In this document: positions 19,136 to 28,082 of the stretch, in pieces | Layout of the letters: the number at the start of each line of letters is the position of its first letter | Position numbering within the stretch: the stretch's first letter is position 1 | Assembly: GCA_018241445.1 (NCBI GenBank) | Contig: JAFEDT010000002.1 | Span: forward strand, 130,855 to 194,854 | DNA length: 64,000 nt | Direction of reading: 5' to 3' | From: Pseudomonadota bacterium | Lineage (GTDB): Bacteria; Pseudomonadota; Gammaproteobacteria; Steroidobacterales; Steroidobacteraceae | Notes under the pieces: model-generated | Database searches by the model: none | Told to the model about the DNA's origin: nothing | Seen by the model: the letters and a program-made list of their open reading frames with translations, nothing else | Position numbers and translations under genes: made by a program

Positions 19136-20431
19136 GTGAGGATACTCATCATCGGCGGCGGCGGGCGCGAGCACGCGCTGGCCTGGAAATGCGCCGCCTC
19201 GGCGCGGGTTTCCCAGGTGCTGGTGGCCCCGGGCAATGCCGGCACCGCCGGCGAACCGAAGGTGCGCAATGTCGGCATCGCCGCCGAAGACATCGGCGCG
19301 CTGGTGCGGCTGGCGCGCGATGAAAACGTGGATCTGACCATCGTCGGCCCCGAGGGTCCGCTGGTCGCGGGCGTGGTGGATGCCTTCGCCGCAGCGCAGC
19401 TCCAGTGCTTCGGCCCGGGCCGCCTGGCGGCACGGCTCGAGGGCTCCAAGGCCTTCACCAAGGATTTCCTGGAGCGCCACTCGATCCCGACGGCGCGTTC
19501 GCGCACCTTCACCCGCGCGAGCTTCGATGCGGGGTGGGTGCGAGCCCAGCAGACGCCGCTGGTGGTGAAGGCCAGCGGCCTGGCCGCCGGCAAGGGAGTG
19601 ATCATCTGCGATTCGGCCGCCGCGGCGGTTGAAGCGGCGGCCGCCATGTTTGCCGGCCAGTTCGGCGCGGCGGGCGATGAAGTGCTGGTCGAGGAGTTCC
19701 TGGTCGGCGAGGAAGCCAGCTTCATCGTGATGGCCGACGGCCGCCACGTGCTGCCCCTGGCCACCTCGCAGGATCACAAGCGCCTGCGTGACGGCGATGA
19801 GGGACCCAACACCGGCGGGATGGGCGCCTACTCGCCGGCGCCGGTGGTCGGCGCCACACTGCACGCGCGCATCATGCGCGAGGTGATCGAACCGACGGTA
19901 CGCGGGTTGGCAGCCGACGGTACACCCTACACCGGCTTCCTGTACGCGGGACTCATGATCGCAGCCGACGGCACGCCCAACGTGCTGGAGTTCAATTGCC
20001 GCCTCGGCGACCCCGAGACGCAGCCGCTGCTGATGCGCCTCGACTCCGACCTGACGGTGCTGTGCGAGGCGGCACTGGCCGGCCGGCTGGATCAGGTTGC
20101 GGCGCAGTGGGACAAACGTGTGGCGCTGGGGGTGGTGCTGGCGGCGGAGGGTTACCCGGACACGGTGCGCAAGGGCGACGCCATCGCCGGCCTGGCAGCC
20201 GCCGCACGCCTGCCGGGCAAGATCTTCCACGCCGGCACGCAACAGCGCGGCGGTGAGGTAGTGACCAGTGGCGGGCGCGTGCTGTGCGCGGTCGGGCTGG
20301 GTGAGTCGGCAGGCGCGGCACAGCGTGCGGCTTACGCGCTCACGCAGGCGGTGAGCTGGCGCGGCATGCAGTATCGGCGCGATATCGGTTATCGCGCTAT
20401 AAGAAGGGAGATCGGCCCCGAGCAGAAATAG
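19136..20431 (+). CDS. purD: Phosphoribosylamine-glycine ligase
   Basis: A 431-residue ATP-grasp enzyme joining glycine to phosphoribosylamine in early purine synthesis. The GTG start gives MRILIIGGGGREHALAWK, the normal N-terminus. GPEGPLVAGVVD, KASGLAAGKGV and EFNCRLGDPETQ are family motifs. purH-purD is a common gammaproteobacterial operon. The stop codon is buried in a perfect 9-bp hairpin. Confidence 0.98.
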   Translation: MRILIIGGGGREHALAWKCAASARVSQVLVAPGNAGTAGEPKVRNVGIAAEDIGALVRLARDENVDLTIVGPEGPLVAGVVDAFAAAQLQCFGPGRLAARLEGSKAFTKDFLERHSIPTARSRTFTRASFDAGWVRAQQTPLVVKASGLAAGKGVIICDSAAAAVEAAAAMFAGQFGAAGDEVLVEEFLVGEEASFIVMADGRHVLPLATSQDHKRLRDGDEGPNTGGMGAYSPAPVVGATLHARIMREVIEPTVRGLAADGTPYTGFLYAGLMIAADGTPNVLEFNCRLGDPETQPLLMRLDSDLTVLCEAALAGRLDQVAAQWDKRVALGVVLAAEGYPDTVRKGDAIAGLAAAARLPGKIFHAGTQQRGGEVVTSGGRVLCAVGLGESAGAAQRAAYALTQAVSWRGMQYRRDIGYRAIRREIGPEQK

Positions 20432-20440
20432 TTCTGCTCG
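20419..20440 (+). other. Perfect hairpin spanning the purD stop codon
   Basis: CGAGCAGAA (20419-20427) pairs with TTCTGCTCG (20432-20440) around a 4-base loop ATAG that contains part of the purD stop TAG (20429-20431). No T-run follows, so it is not a classical terminator; it may protect the 3' end or mark Rho-dependent termination. Confidence 0.6.
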
Positions 20441-20473
20441 TGTCCCCGCGGCGCATGCGGCAAAGTCCACCTC

Positions 20474-20896
20474 ATGACTGATACAGCGGGCGAAGCGGCC
20501 CACCACGTTGAGTTGCGTGTCGCCCCGTCAGACATCGACGCCTACGATCACGTCAACAACTCGGTCTACCTGACCTGGATGGACGCGGCCGCATGGTCGC
20601 ACTCCGCCGCCCTGGGCGTGCCGGTGGAGGACTGTCAGACCCTGCGCCGCGGCATGGCGGCGCAGCGTATCGAGATCGACTACCTGCGCGCCGCCGTGGC
20701 CGGCGACAGGGTGCGGGTTGGCACCTGGATCTCTGCCAGCGACGGACGGCTGCGGGTGGAGCGGCGCTTCCACCTGACCCGTCTGCCCGACGGTGCGGTC
20801 CTGGCACGCGCGCGGGTGCAGTACGTGTGCATCAACCTGGACACAGGGGGTGCGGCACGCATGCCGCCGCGGTTCGTGCAGGCCTACCGCGCCTGA
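20474..20896 (+). CDS. Acyl-CoA thioesterase, 4HBT/YbgC-like hotdog fold
   Basis: A 140-residue single hotdog-domain protein. The signature DIDAYDHVNNSVYLTWMD (about residues 22-39) carries the catalytic Asp of the 4-hydroxybenzoyl-CoA thioesterase/YbgC family, which hydrolyses acyl-CoA or acyl-ACP thioesters. IEIDYLRAA and the later QYVCINLDTG strands complete the fold. The substrate cannot be read from sequence. It follows purD by 42 bases and converges tail-to-tail with an outer-membrane protein gene one base away. Confidence 0.87.
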   Translation: MTDTAGEAAHHVELRVAPSDIDAYDHVNNSVYLTWMDAAAWSHSAALGVPVEDCQTLRRGMAAQRIEIDYLRAAVAGDRVRVGTWISASDGRLRVERRFHLTRLPDGAVLARARVQYVCINLDTGGAARMPPRFVQAYRA

Positions 20897-20897
20897 G

Positions 20898-21755
20898 TCA
20901 GAAGCTCACGCGCACGAAGGCCTGGGGACCGCGGAAGCGCTGGTGCAGCTCGCCGGGGAAACCGCTGCTGACGTGCCTGACCGCAAGCGTGTTGAGCGCG
21001 TACCCCAACCCGAAACCGAGGTTGGGATTGCAGCGGTACTGCACGTCCGCCTGCGCATCGGTCAGGGTGCCGGTGGAGCCGTTGATCGTGGCGTGCAGCC
21101 AGGCGCCGCGCGCAGTCAGGGCGAAGCGGCGGGAGATGCGCCAGGTGAAATCCACCGGCAGCGCCGGCACCGGATCGGCGGCCGAAACATCCTGGTACTG
21201 GTTCTGCGCCGGCACGGCGCCGCGCGCCTCAGCCTGCAGGAAATACACCGCAATCCCGGTTCCCAGCTCGATGCGGTCGTTGCGCAGCAGCGAATAGGTG
21301 TAAGTCAGGTCGAACATGCGCCAGTCGATCTCGAGGTTGGCGCGCTGGCCCGCGGCGAAAGTCTGGCTGCCAAACACCACGTTCTGGGCCAGTACCTGAC
21401 TGCCGGAGCGGTCAGCCTCGAAGTAGTCCAGGCGCACCTTGTGGCGCTCGCGCATGCGGAACATGAATTCCACGCGTCCCTGGTTCTCACGCGAGGGCAG
21501 CCCCAGGTCACGTTCGCCGTTGAGAGCGGTCCCGGTTACGCCCGGCGGGGTCGGGTAGGGGTCGACCCGGACATCGGTGCTGACGCGCGCGGTGTAAAAG
21601 GCGGCGCGCACCGCGAAATGATCCTCGATGGGGCTGGGTGTCACGCGCTTGCGCGGCGGCAGCGGCGCACCGGAATACGGGTCGCGCTCGGCCAGTGCCG
21701 GCAGGCTGTGCAGGGCCAGCAGCAACAGCGCGGCGCGCGGCAGCCAGTTACCCAT
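20898..21755 (-). CDS. Predicted outer membrane beta-barrel protein
   Basis: A 285-residue protein with a clear signal peptide (residues 1-22, ending ALA). The mature part alternates polar and hydrophobic residues in strand-length blocks (for example RVEFMFRMRERHKVRLDYF) and ends in Phe (FVRVSF), the signature recognised by the BAM machinery. Together these support a barrel of perhaps 10-12 strands. No specific family is recognised and no ligand is suggested. It is alone on its strand between a thioesterase gene and the phosphatase-like gene. Confidence 0.75.
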   Translation of the reverse strand: MGNWLPRAALLLLALHSLPALAERDPYSGAPLPPRKRVTPSPIEDHFAVRAAFYTARVSTDVRVDPYPTPPGVTGTALNGERDLGLPSRENQGRVEFMFRMRERHKVRLDYFEADRSGSQVLAQNVVFGSQTFAAGQRANLEIDWRMFDLTYTYSLLRNDRIELGTGIAVYFLQAEARGAVPAQNQYQDVSAADPVPALPVDFTWRISRRFALTARGAWLHATINGSTGTLTDAQADVQYRCNPNLGFGLGYALNTLAVRHVSSGFPGELHQRFRGPQAFVRVSF

Positions 21756-21787
21756 GAGGCGGCTCCATGATTCCAGGACCTTGGGCA

Positions 21788-21814
21788 GGATATTACCGGG
21801 CGGATATTACCGGG
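21788..21814 (-). promoter_or_regulatory. Tandem 14-bp direct repeat upstream of the barrel gene
   Basis: GGATATTACCGGG occurs twice (21788-21800 and 21802-21814), period 14. On the minus strand each unit contains TAATAT, a plausible -10 box, 35-50 bases before the barrel gene start at 21755. It could be a tandem operator or two promoters; no matching regulator is known to me. Confidence 0.4.
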
Positions 21815-21860
21815 GGGAACGCGATCCGCCAGCCGTGCGCGCAGCGACCGTGACGCAGTT

Positions 21861-21891
21861 GGCGCGCCGCGGCCGTGGCCGTCGGCGCGCC
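21861..21891 (-). terminator. GC-rich hairpin after the phosphatase-like gene
   Basis: GGCGCGCCG (21861-21869) and CGGCGCGCC (21883-21891) form a perfect 9-bp stem 10 bases past the stop of the minus-strand phosphatase-superfamily gene. There is no T-run, so factor-independent termination is doubtful; pausing or Rho-dependent termination is possible. Confidence 0.4.
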
Positions 21892-21901
21892 GCGACAGTC
21901 C

Positions 21902-23050
21902 CTAGCGGGCAGTACCGGCGTCGAGCAGTTCCGCAACGGGCGCCGCCGCTTCGGGCACGGCCTTGCGAAATCCAGGCGCCTCGCCCAGCAGCGCCGCGAC
22001 GGTGGCCGCGATCTGGGCCTGGTCGATGGTCCGCGTCCGCGACACTTCCCCAAGAGGCCTGGTATCCGGCCCGATGACCGCCAGCCAGATATTTTCCGAG
22101 CCCGGCTGTTGCACACCGTGTTCCTTCCAGTCCACCGGACCGCTGCCCCGGCCGTGGTCCGCCGTGAGCAGGAAGGTCGTGCGGTCCCGGTACTGCGGCA
22201 GCGCCTGCATGGTGTTCCACAGCTCCGCCACGAAGCGGTCGAAGTTGTGCGCGGCATGCAGAACCATGTCATAGCGGCCGGCGTGCGCCCAGTCGTCGGT
22301 CTCGCCGTAGCCGACGAACAGCACCCGCGGGTGGCTGTCGCGCAGCGAGTCGATCAGCGCCGCCTGCATCAGCGAGTCGCTGGAGCTGTCGGACTCGAAA
22401 CGCGTGGCGGTGCTGTACAGCCGGTTCAGCATCTCCTGGCGCGGGGTGAGCCTGCCGTGATAAGGCGGATCCCAACCGACATGTAGCGGCAACCTGCTGC
22501 GCTGCACGTTCAGGATGTTCCTGAACGCCTCCCAGGTTGCATACACGCTGACCCGCCCATGCAGGCCCGGCAGGCCGTTGAGCCATTCCAGCACACTGAC
22601 GTTCGGATTCGGCCCGAATTCGTTGGAGTCGATCCGCCGGTCCGGGTGACCCGTCAGCATTTCGTTGTAACCGGGATAGGAGAAGTCCTGGCCGTTGGTG
22701 ACGTGGACGACGCTGCCCTTCTCCTGGTTACCGAGGATCTGACCGCGCGCAGCCAGCGTCGACCACAGGAACGGGAACAGGGCCCGGCGCCGCTCCTGCG
22801 GGGAATCGCGCCAGAACTCGCGCCGCAGGTCCGACTCCTTGTCCCAGATCCCGCCGTTCTTCTCGTTGAGCAGCAGCGGATCAGCGCCAGTGAAGACCTC
22901 CTGCCAGCGCAGGCCGTCGCTGACGATCAGCACAACGTTGTGTGTCCGCAGCGGCGCGCCGGCCCCGCCGGCCGGCGCCGCCAGGGCGGGCTGCGCGCCC
23001 GCGAGGAACACCGCCAGGACTGCAAGCCGCAGCGGACATCCAGCCGTCAT
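21902..23050 (-). CDS. Exported alkaline-phosphatase-superfamily enzyme
   Basis: A 382-residue protein with a signal peptide (1-24, ending ALA). The mature part begins NVVLIVSDGLRWQEVF, the first metal-binding strand of the alkaline phosphatase/sulfatase/nucleotide pyrophosphatase superfamily. GETDDWAHAGRYD and TADHGRGSGP supply the later Asp/His metal ligands. Periplasmic hydrolysis of a phosphate or phosphodiester is likely; the substrate is unknown. It ends the trxA-rho strand order, starting 44 bases after the rho stop, and could be read through from that operon. Confidence 0.83.
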   Translation of the reverse strand: MTAGCPLRLAVLAVFLAGAQPALAAPAGGAGAPLRTHNVVLIVSDGLRWQEVFTGADPLLLNEKNGGIWDKESDLRREFWRDSPQERRRALFPFLWSTLAARGQILGNQEKGSVVHVTNGQDFSYPGYNEMLTGHPDRRIDSNEFGPNPNVSVLEWLNGLPGLHGRVSVYATWEAFRNILNVQRSRLPLHVGWDPPYHGRLTPRQEMLNRLYSTATRFESDSSSDSLMQAALIDSLRDSHPRVLFVGYGETDDWAHAGRYDMVLHAAHNFDRFVAELWNTMQALPQYRDRTTFLLTADHGRGSGPVDWKEHGVQQPGSENIWLAVIGPDTRPLGEVSRTRTIDQAQIAATVAALLGEAPGFRKAVPEAAAPVAELLDAGTAR

Positions 23051-23094
23051 CGATGGCTCCCTGTGATCAGCGCCCGGTGGTCAATGCCGGGTCT

Positions 23095-24552
23095 TCAGCG
23101 CTTCATGGCCTCGAAGAATTCACCATTCGACTTGGTGTCCTTCATCTTGTCCAGCAGGAACTCGATCGCCGCCAGCTCGTCCATCGGGTGCAGCAGCTTG
23201 CGCAGGATCCAGATCTTCGCCAGCTCGCCCGGCTCGGTGATCAGCTCTTCCTTGCGGGTGCCGGAGCGGTTGATGTTGACCGCCGGGAACACGCGCTTCT
23301 CGGCGATGCGGCGGTCCAGGTGGATCTCGCTGTTGCCGGTGCCCTTGAATTCCTCGTAGATGACGTCGTCCATCTTGGAGCCGGTGTCGATGAGCGCGGT
23401 GGCCAGGATGGTCAGGCTGCCGCCCTCCTCGATGTTGCGCGCCGCGCCGAAGAAGCGCTTGGGGCGCTGCAGGGCGTTGGCGTCAACGCCGCCGGTCAGC
23501 ACCTTGCCGGACGAGGGAACCACGGTGTTGTAGGCACGCGCCAGGCGGGTGATGGAATCCAGCAGGATCACCACGTCCTTCTTGTGCTCCACCAGACGCT
23601 TGGCCTTCTCGATCACCATCTCCGCCACCTGCACGTGCCGCGCGGCGGGCTCGTCGAAGGTGCTGGAGACCACCTCGCCCTTGACGGTGCGCTGCATCTC
23701 CGTGACCTCCTCGGGCCGCTCGTCGATCAGCAGCACGATCAGGTACACCTCGGGGTGGTTACTGGTGATCGCAGTGGCAATGTTCTGCAGCAGCATGGTC
23801 TTGCCCGCCTTGGGCGGGGAGACGATCAGGCCGCGCTGGCCCTTGCCGATCGGCGCCACCAGGTCGATGGTGCGGGCAGTCAGGTCCTCGGTGGAGCCGT
23901 TGCCGCGCTCGAGTTTCAGGCGCTTGGTCGGGTGCAGCGGCGTCAGATTCTCGAACAGCACCTTGCTGCGCGAACTCTCCGGCGAATCGAAGTTGATCTC
24001 GCCGACCTTCAGCAGTGCAAAGTAGCGCTCGCCGTCCTTGGGCGGACGGATAAGGCCGGAGACGGTGTCGCCGGTGCGCAGGTTGAAGCGGCGGATCTGG
24101 CTGGGGCTGATGTAGATGTCGTCCGGGCCCGCCAGGTAGGAGCCGTCGGCGGAACGCAGGAAGCCGAAGCCGTCCTGCAGGATCTCCAGCACGCCGTCGC
24201 CGTAGATGTTCTCGCCGTTGCGGGCGTGAGCCTTCAGTATCGAGAAAATGATGTCCTGCTTGCGCGAGCGGCCCAGGCTCTCCAGTCCCATGGACTCCGC
24301 CAGCTTGACCAGCTCGTGCACCGGCTTGGCCTTCAGGGCCGTCAGGTTCATCGAGCTGCGGGACTGGATCAGCTCCGCCGGACTGATGATCTCGGAGTCG
24401 TCGACATCGAACGGCTCCGGCTCGTGCATCATGTCATCGGGACGCCCGCCGCCGTTGTTGCCGCGGTTACCGTCGCGGTTGCCGTCACGATTGCCGTGGC
24501 GGGGTCCCTTATTGGGCCGGTTGCGGCCCTGGTTGCCGAGATAGCCTCTCAC
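23095..24552 (-). CDS. rho: Transcription termination factor Rho with N-terminal extension
   Basis: The hexameric RNA helicase that ends transcription. From residue 68 ([11 protein letters not shown]) it aligns with the whole of E. coli Rho (419 residues): cold-shock RNA-binding domain with DGFGFLRS, Walker [22 protein letters not shown], and the R-loop GGVDANAL. Residues 1-67 are an added tail rich in Asn, Gly, Arg and Asp, with GNRD repeats at 20-29, then an acidic stretch. The GTG start at 24552 overlaps the trxA stop (GTGA), which supports the extension as translated rather than an over-long reading. Confidence 0.97.
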   Translation of the reverse strand: MRGYLGNQGRNRPNKGPRHGNRDGNRDGNRGNNGGGRPDDMMHEPEPFDVDDSEIISPAELIQSRSSMNLTALKAKPVHELVKLAESMGLESLGRSRKQDIIFSILKAHARNGENIYGDGVLEILQDGFGFLRSADGSYLAGPDDIYISPSQIRRFNLRTGDTVSGLIRPPKDGERYFALLKVGEINFDSPESSRSKVLFENLTPLHPTKRLKLERGNGSTEDLTARTIDLVAPIGKGQRGLIVSPPKAGKTMLLQNIATAITSNHPEVYLIVLLIDERPEEVTEMQRTVKGEVVSSTFDEPAARHVQVAEMVIEKAKRLVEHKKDVVILLDSITRLARAYNTVVPSSGKVLTGGVDANALQRPKRFFGAARNIEEGGSLTILATALIDTGSKMDDVIYEEFKGTGNSEIHLDRRIAEKRVFPAVNINRSGTRKEELITEPGELAKIWILRKLLHPMDELAAIEFLLDKMKDTKSNGEFFEAMKR

Positions 24553-24878
24553 AGATTGCTTTCCAGGAAGGCGGAGAGCTGTGACTTGGACACGGCGCCG
24601 ACCTTCTGCGCCTCGACCGTGCCGTTCTTGAACAGGATCAGCGTCGGGATGCCGCGGATGCCGAATTTCGGCGGCGTTTGCGGATTCTCGTCGATGTTGA
24701 TCTTGGCGATCCTGACGCGGCCGTGGTACTCATTGGCAATCTCATCGAGGATCGGCGCGATCATCTTGCAGGGGCCGCACCATTCGGCCCAGAAATCCAG
24801 CAGCACCGGCTGCTCGGACTTCAGGACATCCTGGGCGAAAGTGGCATCCGTGGTGTGCACGATGTGCTGACTACTCAC
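24549..24878 (-). CDS. trxA: Thioredoxin 1
   Basis: The 109-residue cytoplasmic disulfide reductase, with WAEWCGPCK active site and cis-proline in GIPTL. The start is set to GTG at 24878, giving [11 protein letters not shown], because it matches the length of E. coli TrxA and puts GGAGGA a normal distance upstream; the ATG at 24887 has that same GGAGG one base away, too close. A reading from 24944 is not supported. It overlaps rho by 4 bases and is divergent from rhlB, the same order as in E. coli. Confidence 0.97.
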   Translation of the reverse strand: MSSQHIVHTTDATFAQDVLKSEQPVLLDFWAEWCGPCKMIAPILDEIANEYHGRVRIAKINIDENPQTPPKFGIRGIPTLILFKNGTVEAQKVGAVSKSQLSAFLESNL

Positions 24879-25133
24879 GAGGTTCATTCCTCCGTCATGC
24901 GAAAACGAATAAAAATTGGGGTACCGGGGATCCCGGTAGGACAAGGCGGGCTGGCTTGCCGGGGCAAATGCAATGCCAGATGAGCCCGCTAAACGGTTAC
25001 ACTAACAACCCGTGGCTGAGTATGAATTTACCGGAGCTAAAGGGGGCTTGGGCTGGCAGGTGCGGACCTGCGGACCCGGTTGCTTGGGACACTTTGTAGC
25101 GCTTCCCGCGGGGTTTTGCAAGAGAATTTCCAG

Positions 25134-26474
25134 ATGAACGAAGCTTCCGCTGCACCTGTCACATTCGCCTCCCTCGGGCTCGCGCCCCAGGTCATGGAGG
25201 GCATACGGCAGGCCGGCTTCATCAACTGCACTGCGATCCAGGCGCAGACCCTGCCGATTGCACTGACCGGCCGCGACGTCGCCGGCCAGGCCCAGACCGG
25301 CACCGGCAAGACGGCCGCGTTCCTGGTGGCCATGTACCAGACACTGCTGACGCACGCCCCGCCCGCCGGGCGCACTGCGACTTCGGCGCGTGCGCTGATC
25401 GTGGCGCCGACGCGCGAACTTGCGGTGCAGATCCATCACGATGCCCTCACGCTGGGGGCGCACACCGGGCTGAAGCACGTGGTGGTATTCGGCGGCATCG
25501 ACTACGAGAAGCAGCGCCAGCAGCTTGCCGACGGCTGCGACGTGCTGATCGGCACGCCCGGACGCCTGATCGACTACTTCAAGCAGCATGTGTTCGACCT
25601 CAAGCACGCGCAGGTCCTGGTGCTGGACGAGGCCGACCGTATGTTCGACCTCGGTTTCATCGCCGACATCCGCTACATCATGCGGCGCCTGCCGCCGCCG
25701 CAGAGGCGCCAGTCGATGCTGTTCTCCGCCACGCTGTCGCAGCGGGTGCTGGAGCTGGCCTACGAGCACATGAACAACCCGGAGCTGGTGCGCGTCGAGC
25801 CGGACAAGATGACGGTCGACCTCGTGCGCCAGCTGATGTACTACCCGTCGATGGAGGAGAAGATCCCGCTGCTGATCGGCTTGCTGCACCAGAGCGAGGC
25901 GGTACGCACCATGGTGTTCGTCAATACCAAGCGCACCGCGGAGCGGCTGGAGGCCGTCCTGCACGCCAACGGCTTCGCCGCCCAGGCACTGTCGGGCGAC
26001 GTGCCGCAGAACAAGCGCCTGCGCTTCCTGCGCGACTTCCACGACGGCAAGCTGGCGGTGCTGATCGCCACCGACGTCGCTTCCCGCGGCCTGCACATCC
26101 CCGACGTCAGCCACGTGTTCAACTTCGACCTGCCGCAGGACGCCGCGGACTACGTGCACCGCATCGGCCGCACCGCACGCGCCGGCGCCGAGGGCGATGC
26201 CATCAGCTTCGCCTGCGAGGAGTACGCGGTGTCGCTGCCGGACATAGAGGACTATGTCGGCCACAAGATCCCCTTCTCGCCCATCGGCGCGGAACTGCTG
26301 GCGACCAACGTCGTCACCCCGGCCCATGTGCACCGGCCGCACCATCCGGCCGGCGGGCGGCGCGGCGGCGGGGGTGGTCGTGGCGGCGGCGGCGGCGGCG
26401 GCCGCAGGGGTGGTGGCGGTCGTGGTGGCGGCGGAGGCGGAGGCGGACGCAGCGGGGGCCGCCGGGGACGCTGA
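25134..26474 (+). CDS. rhlB: DEAD-box RNA helicase RhlB-like
   Basis: A 446-residue ATP-dependent RNA helicase. Motifs in order: Q motif around AGFINCTAIQAQTLP, AQTGTGKT, PTRELA, DEADRMFD, SATLS, and HRIGRTARAG. Position opposite trxA-rho is that of rhlB, the helicase of the RNA degradosome. The last about 45 residues are an Arg/Gly-only tail typical of RNA-binding low-complexity regions. The ATG at 25134 is used; a reading from 25080 adds an unlikely leader. Confidence 0.93.
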   Translation: MNEASAAPVTFASLGLAPQVMEGIRQAGFINCTAIQAQTLPIALTGRDVAGQAQTGTGKTAAFLVAMYQTLLTHAPPAGRTATSARALIVAPTRELAVQIHHDALTLGAHTGLKHVVVFGGIDYEKQRQQLADGCDVLIGTPGRLIDYFKQHVFDLKHAQVLVLDEADRMFDLGFIADIRYIMRRLPPPQRRQSMLFSATLSQRVLELAYEHMNNPELVRVEPDKMTVDLVRQLMYYPSMEEKIPLLIGLLHQSEAVRTMVFVNTKRTAERLEAVLHANGFAAQALSGDVPQNKRLRFLRDFHDGKLAVLIATDVASRGLHIPDVSHVFNFDLPQDAADYVHRIGRTARAGAEGDAISFACEEYAVSLPDIEDYVGHKIPFSPIGAELLATNVVTPAHVHRPHHPAGGRRGGGGGRGGGGGGGRRGGGGRGGGGGGGGRSGGRRGR

Positions 26475-26476
26475 CG

Positions 26477-26701
26477 GTGGACCAGGATCAGGACAACGTC
26501 GACCGCGAGCTGTTCCGCAACGTGGAGAAGCTGCGGCAGCTGCGTATCGAGCACCGTGACCTGGACGAGGTGATCACGCGGCTGACACTCGACCTGCACG
26601 TCAACGAGCTGCAGTTGAAGCGCCTCAAGAAACGCAAGCTGCTGCTCAAGGACCAGATCGCGCGGCTGGAGAGCCAGGCGATCCCGGACCTCAACGCCTG
26701 A
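26477..26701 (+). CDS. DUF465 (YdcH-like) small helical protein
   Basis: A 74-residue, highly charged, almost wholly helical protein. The pattern RIEHRDLDEVI followed by LQLKRLKKRKLLLKDQI matches the DUF465/YdcH family of predicted helical hairpins of unknown function. It starts with GTG two bases after rhlB and its TGA overlaps the next ATG (TGATG), so it is translationally linked to the mscS-type gene. Confidence 0.88.
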   Translation: MDQDQDNVDRELFRNVEKLRQLRIEHRDLDEVITRLTLDLHVNELQLKRLKKRKLLLKDQIARLESQAIPDLNA

Positions 26702-28062
26702 TGGACGCGCAGGCCGGCTCCGGTTTCAGCGGCTTCCTCAACTGGCTGGGCAGTCCGCCGGTGTTGGTGGCGGCGCTGGTGATCCTGGCGGCGCTCATGG
26801 GGGCACTGGTGGTGGCGCGCACGCTGCGCCTGCGCTACCGGCCCGAGGCCGCGCGCGCGCATCCCCTTGACCGTGCCCTGCAGGGCGCCGTGATCGCGGC
26901 TCCCATCGTGGCAGGCATCGCCCTGCTGCTCGCCGGCCGCGCCGTGTTCTCTGGCCTCGCTCTGCCGGCCACGGTGCTGGATCGCGCGCTGGAACTGGCG
27001 GCCGCCCTGCTGCTGATCCGCCTGGCCGTATACGCTCTGGCGCTGCTGCTGGGTCCCGGCTTCTGGGTGCGCACGCGGCAGGTGCGTGTCACCGCCATCG
27101 TCTGGAGCGTGGTGGTGGTCGCGCACCTGGGTTGGCTCGACGTCATCCAGAGTACGTTGAACCACATCAGCCTGGTACCTGGCCGGTCGCAGTTCAGCCT
27201 GTGGGCCCTGCTGAAGGGCCTGGTGGTGGTGACGGCCTTCGTGGTCGTGGCCAGCCTGATCGCGCGCACCATCGAGAGCCGCGTGATGCGCCTGGACCAG
27301 GTGGCGGTATCCACCCGCGTCGGCGTGTCGAAATTCTCCTACTTCCTGCTGGTGGGCCTGGGCATGTTGCTGGGTGTGAACGCCGCCGGCGTCGACGTCA
27401 CCACGCTCAACGTCCTCACCGGCGCCATCGGCCTGGGACTGGGTTTCGGCCTGCAGGCGGTGGCCAGCAACTTCGTCAGCGGCTTCGTGCTGCTGATGGA
27501 CAAGTCCATCAAGCCGGGCGACGTCATCAGCTTCACCGGGCTGACCGGCGCCAACAGCGGCCACTTCGGCTGGGTGCAGGAACTGCGCGGACGCTACGTG
27601 GTGGTGCGCGACCGCGACGGCGTGGACACGCTGGTGCCCAACCAGAACCTGATCACCAGCCCCTTCATCAACTGGAGCTACTCCGACCAGCGCGTGCGCC
27701 TGAAGCTGCCGGTCACCGTCAGCTACGACGACGACCCGGAGATCGCCCTGCGCCTGCTGGTCAGCGCCGCCGCCAACCACCCGCGCATCCTGCGCGACCC
27801 GGCGCCGGTGTCGCGGCTGATCAGCTTCGAAGACAACGGCATGCGCCTGGAAATCCGCTTCTGGATCGCCGACCCGGTCAACGGCGTCAACAACGTGCGC
27901 TCGGACGTGAACCGCGCCATCTGGCGCATCTTCCGCGAACACGGCGTGCGCATCCCGGTGCCGCAGCAGGAGAACCGCATGCTGCCGCCGCGCGAGCCAC
28001 GCCCCCCGGCTGCCGGCCTCGCCGCCAGCCCGCAGCCGGACGTCGACCGGGCGGCGGACTGA
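26701..28062 (+). CDS. MscS-family mechanosensitive ion channel
   Basis: A 453-residue inner membrane protein with about six hydrophobic segments, more than the three of E. coli MscS. The pore helix is GAIGLGLGFGLQAVASNFVSG (split here as GAIGLGLGFG and LQAVASNFVSG, about residues 240-260), followed by the beta domain KPGDVISF ... DRDGVDTLVPNQNLI and a C-terminal cage domain. It should open under membrane tension and release solutes on hypo-osmotic shock. The last 25 residues are Pro/Arg-rich. Confidence 0.95.
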   Translation: MDAQAGSGFSGFLNWLGSPPVLVAALVILAALMGALVVARTLRLRYRPEAARAHPLDRALQGAVIAAPIVAGIALLLAGRAVFSGLALPATVLDRALELAAALLLIRLAVYALALLLGPGFWVRTRQVRVTAIVWSVVVVAHLGWLDVIQSTLNHISLVPGRSQFSLWALLKGLVVVTAFVVVASLIARTIESRVMRLDQVAVSTRVGVSKFSYFLLVGLGMLLGVNAAGVDVTTLNVLTGAIGLGLGFGLQAVASNFVSGFVLLMDKSIKPGDVISFTGLTGANSGHFGWVQELRGRYVVVRDRDGVDTLVPNQNLITSPFINWSYSDQRVRLKLPVTVSYDDDPEIALRLLVSAAANHPRILRDPAPVSRLISFEDNGMRLEIRFWIADPVNGVNNVRSDVNRAIWRIFREHGVRIPVPQQENRMLPPREPRPPAAGLAASPQPDVDRAAD

Positions 28063-28082
28063 AACTCCGCGTGATATCACCC

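Noticed and set aside
26370..26470. Short repeats resembling a CRISPR or satellite array
   Set aside because: They encode the Arg/Gly tail of RhlB in frame; there are no spacers.
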